Both the position numbers and the translations under genes were made by a program. Below the pieces are notes generated by a model. It was not told the origin of the DNA, made no database searches, and saw only the letters and a list, made by a program, of their open reading frames with translations. DNA of 64,000 bases, taken from Novispirillum itersonii (GTDB taxonomy: Bacteria > Pseudomonadota > Alphaproteobacteria > Rhodospirillales > Rhodospirillaceae). The stretch lies in assembly GCF_014205675.1 (NCBI RefSeq), contig NZ_JACIIX010000002.1, positions 357,208 to 421,207 on the forward strand, given 5' to 3'. This document shows positions 62,220-64,000 of this stretch, one piece after another. How positions within the stretch are numbered: position 1 is the first letter of the stretch; the number at the start of each line of letters is the position of its first letter.

Positions 62220-62801
62220 GTGATTGCTTCTGAACCAACCGACGCCCCGTCTCTGGAAGCCCGCCTGACGGCCCGGCTCGCGCACCTCCGGCTGGAACAT
62301 GGATTTTCTCTGGATCAGCTGGCGGAGAAAAGCGGAATCAGCCGGGCAACGCTGTCCCGGCTGGAGCGTGGGGAAACCAGCCCGACTGCCGGAATGCTCG
62401 GGGCCCTGTGCGCGGTGTTCCAGACGCCTCTATCCCGGTTGATTGCCGCCGTTGAGGATGAAGGAAGCTCGTTGGTCCGTGCGGCGGATCAGGCGGTCTG
62501 GGCTGACCCGGAAACCGGATTCATCCGCCGTATGATCTCGCCGCCGGCACGGATGTTTCTGGGGGAAATGATTGAAGGCCGCCTGCCTTCAGGGGCGGAT
62601 ATCCGCTATGACCGTTCCCCTCTTCTCGGCCTTGAACATCATCTCTGGCTTCTCAGTGGCTCCCTGTCGCTGGAGGTGGATGGAAGCCGCTACAGTCTCT
62701 CGGAAGGGGATTGTCTGCGCTACCGGCTGTTTGGCGCATCCCGGTTTTATAATCCGGGGGACTGCGATGCCTGCTATGTGCTGACGATGATCCGCCCCTG
62801 A
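62220..62801 (+). CDS. XRE-family regulator with C-terminal cupin sensor domain
   Basis: 193 residues from a GTG at 62220, with GGAG 9 nt upstream; the frame is open to 62178 but that would translate the operator. Helix-turn-helix at about 20-70 (FSLDQLAEKSGISRATLSRL, ERGETSPTAGML) and a cupin fold at about 110-190 (LEHHLWLLSGSLSLEVDGSR). The cupin probably binds a small effector. The gene is followed 29 nt later by a GNAT gene, a common pairing. Confidence 0.88.
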   Translation: MIASEPTDAPSLEARLTARLAHLRLEHGFSLDQLAEKSGISRATLSRLERGETSPTAGMLGALCAVFQTPLSRLIAAVEDEGSSLVRAADQAVWADPETGFIRRMISPPARMFLGEMIEGRLPSGADIRYDRSPLLGLEHHLWLLSGSLSLEVDGSRYSLSEGDCLRYRLFGASRFYNPGDCDACYVLTMIRP

Positions 62802-62830
62802 TTAGGGCACCGACTTCAAGGATGATGATC

Positions 62831-63838
62831 ATGATGTCTTCAGTCTCGCCGGACCGCCCGGCGGAACCCTTTGTGCTGGCGTCTCTGACCGCTGATCAGG
62901 TCCGGGCTTCTCTGGAGGCGTTGGTGGACCTGTTGGCAGACTGTGTGGAGGGTGGAGCCAGCATCGGGTTTCTCCGTCCGGCGGAACCGGATCGTTTACG
63001 CCGGTACTGGCAAGGCGTTGCCGATGCAGTGGCGGCCGGGGAACGGGCGGTGCTGACCCTGCACAGGCAGGGGCTGCTTGTCGGCAGTGTTCAGCTGGGG
63101 TTGGCAATGCCACAGAACGGTGGCCATCGTGCGGATCTGGGCAAGCTTTTGGTCCATCGCCGGGCCCGGGGGCAGGGCGCATCCCGGTTTTTGATGCGGG
63201 CCGCAGAAGCAGAAGCCCGACGTCGGGGGCGAACCCTGATTGTTCTGGATACGGAAGCCGGGAGTCTCGCGGAAGGGATTTATCGTCGCCTCGGTTATCA
63301 GGAGAGTGGGCGAATTCCGGATTTTGCGGTCACTCCTGACGGGGTTCTGCATCCGACGGTGATTTTTCACAAGCAACTGTCTGCCGTGACGGTACGGTCT
63401 GCCAGCCCTGAGGCACCGGAGGCCGTAGCCTTGATGAATCGGCTGTCTGCGTATCTGGCTGAAACCTTCGGGGCGGATGGTCGGGCGGGCTTTGCCGCAT
63501 GGGCGGAGTGGGAAGACCGCAAAGTCTTTGCCATGGCTGAATGTGCCGGGCAGGCCGTTGGCTGTGGTGCCCTGTTGCCCCGCCCGGAGGATCCGGCCTG
63601 TGCAGAGATCAAGCGCATGTTCGCAGATCCCGAGTATCCGGGAACCGGTGCGTTGGTCTTGCAGTATTTACTGGATCAGGCCAGAGCCTTGGGCTTCGGG
63701 AAAGTTTGTCTGGAAACGCGCTGGGCCAATCAACGGGCCATAGCGTTTTATCAGCGGCACGGCTTTCGTCCCGGCCCGGCCTTTTCTCCTTATCAGGGGC
63801 GACCGGAGTGTGCCTGTCTGGAGCTGTCTCTGGTGTAG
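62831..63838 (+). CDS. Tandem double-GNAT acetyltransferase
   Basis: 335 residues with two GNAT domains in one chain. Domain 1 (about 10-180): LGKLLVHRRARGQGASRFLM, then EGIYRRLGYQESG. Domain 2 (about 185-335): AEIKRMFADPEYPGTGALVL, then NQRAIAFYQRHGFRP. Motif A of domain 1 keeps the R-x-x-G-x-G/A shape; in domain 2 it reads EYPGTGALV, also plausible. The ATG at 62831 is preferred because AAGGA is 8 nt upstream. Probably co-transcribed with the XRE-cupin regulator that would control it. Confidence 0.87.
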   Translation: MMSSVSPDRPAEPFVLASLTADQVRASLEALVDLLADCVEGGASIGFLRPAEPDRLRRYWQGVADAVAAGERAVLTLHRQGLLVGSVQLGLAMPQNGGHRADLGKLLVHRRARGQGASRFLMRAAEAEARRRGRTLIVLDTEAGSLAEGIYRRLGYQESGRIPDFAVTPDGVLHPTVIFHKQLSAVTVRSASPEAPEAVALMNRLSAYLAETFGADGRAGFAAWAEWEDRKVFAMAECAGQAVGCGALLPRPEDPACAEIKRMFADPEYPGTGALVLQYLLDQARALGFGKVCLETRWANQRAIAFYQRHGFRPGPAFSPYQGRPECACLELSLV

Positions 63839-63886
63839 CAGATCCGCTAAGCCCCGCAAAAAGAGTCATTTTCCTGAAAATAGTGT

Positions 63887-63915
63887 TTGACGGTTGCGTT
63901 GTGCAGACCTATAAA
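63887..63915 (+). promoter_or_regulatory. Strong rRNA-operon-type promoter reading off the right edge
   Basis: TTGACG (63887-63892) and TATAAA (63910-63915) are separated by exactly 17 bp and followed by GCGCC, a start-region sequence typical of alphaproteobacterial rrn promoters. No start codon with a ribosome-binding site follows in the remaining 85 bases, consistent with the leader of a 16S rRNA gene beginning beyond the window. Confidence 0.65.
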
Positions 63916-64000
63916 GCGCCTCCCGACGACGCGGGCCGCAGCGAAGAGCTGGTGGGAAGCTGAGTTGGAAGTCACCATGGTGGCGCCGCTGTTAGACAAG

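Noticed and set aside
1..64000. CRISPR array, prophage, insertion sequence or toxin-antitoxin system
   Set aside because: I found no regularly spaced repeat array, transposase, integrase or recognisable toxin/antitoxin pair. The short tandem repeats seen are local duplications.

Overview
The window is about 64 kb of a GC-rich bacterial chromosome with few insertions. I see no transposase, integrase, phage gene, CRISPR array or tRNA. Gene content points to a free-living, motile alphaproteobacterium, most likely a spirillum-type member of the Rhodospirillales. The pointers are HisZ, an Fds-type formate dehydrogenase, a TRAP transporter, a LiuR-type MerR regulator, a Fur-type 7-1-7 box, several chemoreceptors and phosphorelay proteins, and an rrn-type promoter. 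The taxonomic call is inference from protein flavour; no 16S sequence is inside the window.

Layout. 1-8.5 kb, plus strand: end of a GST gene, a small exported cysteine-rich protein, a soluble CZB chemoreceptor, hisZ, purA, then a predicted membrane-anchored pseudokinase coupled to a polytopic membrane protein. 8.5-17 kb, mostly minus strand: a polyamine-type ABC importer (permease, permease, ATPase, Tat-exported binding protein) facing a phosphodiesterase, then a metallophosphoesterase and tex. 17-26 kb: a membrane chemoreceptor, then an iron-type module. In that module a multicopper oxidase is divergent from imelysin, di-haem CXXCH protein, second imelysin and DUF1513 protein, with a Fur-like palindrome between them. 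26-33.8 kb: an AbrB-type permease, then a pyroglutamate module. There pxpB-pxpC-pxpA (minus) and dctP-dctQ-dctM plus a winged-helix regulator (plus) flank one perfect 21-bp operator. 33.8-42.9 kb: LysR regulator, fdsGBA-fdhD-fdsD and an oxalate/formate-type MFS carrier. 42.9-50.7 kb: bioA, a DauA-like amine oxidase, guaA, two GNAT acetyltransferases, an MFS exporter and a small membrane protein. 50.9-60 kb: a PAS/GAF histidine kinase followed by a REC-HD-GYP protein, an ArsB/NhaD-type permease, a LOG protein, then (minus) two paralogous single-domain response regulators and an Hpt protein. 60-64 kb: a DASS carrier divergent from a LiuR-like MerR regulator, an XRE-cupin regulator with a double-GNAT protein, and finally a strong rrn-type promoter whose transcript runs off the right edge.

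How it works together. The pyroglutamate block looks like a self-contained uptake-and-hydrolysis unit. The Fds block couples formate oxidation to NAD+ and carries its own sulfurtransferase (FdhD) and a candidate formate carrier. The iron block pairs a putative ferroxidase with imelysin-family periplasmic proteins. The signalling genes suggest c-di-GMP hydrolysis and an Hpt phosphorelay whose kinase lies elsewhere. No single element is proven novel. The least explained parts are the pseudokinase/membrane-protein pair, the exported protein with mirror-symmetric cysteines, the hairpin between a Shine-Dalgarno sequence and its start codon, and the palindromic tandem duplication inside fdsG. All functional statements rest on motif recognition by eye; no database search was run.
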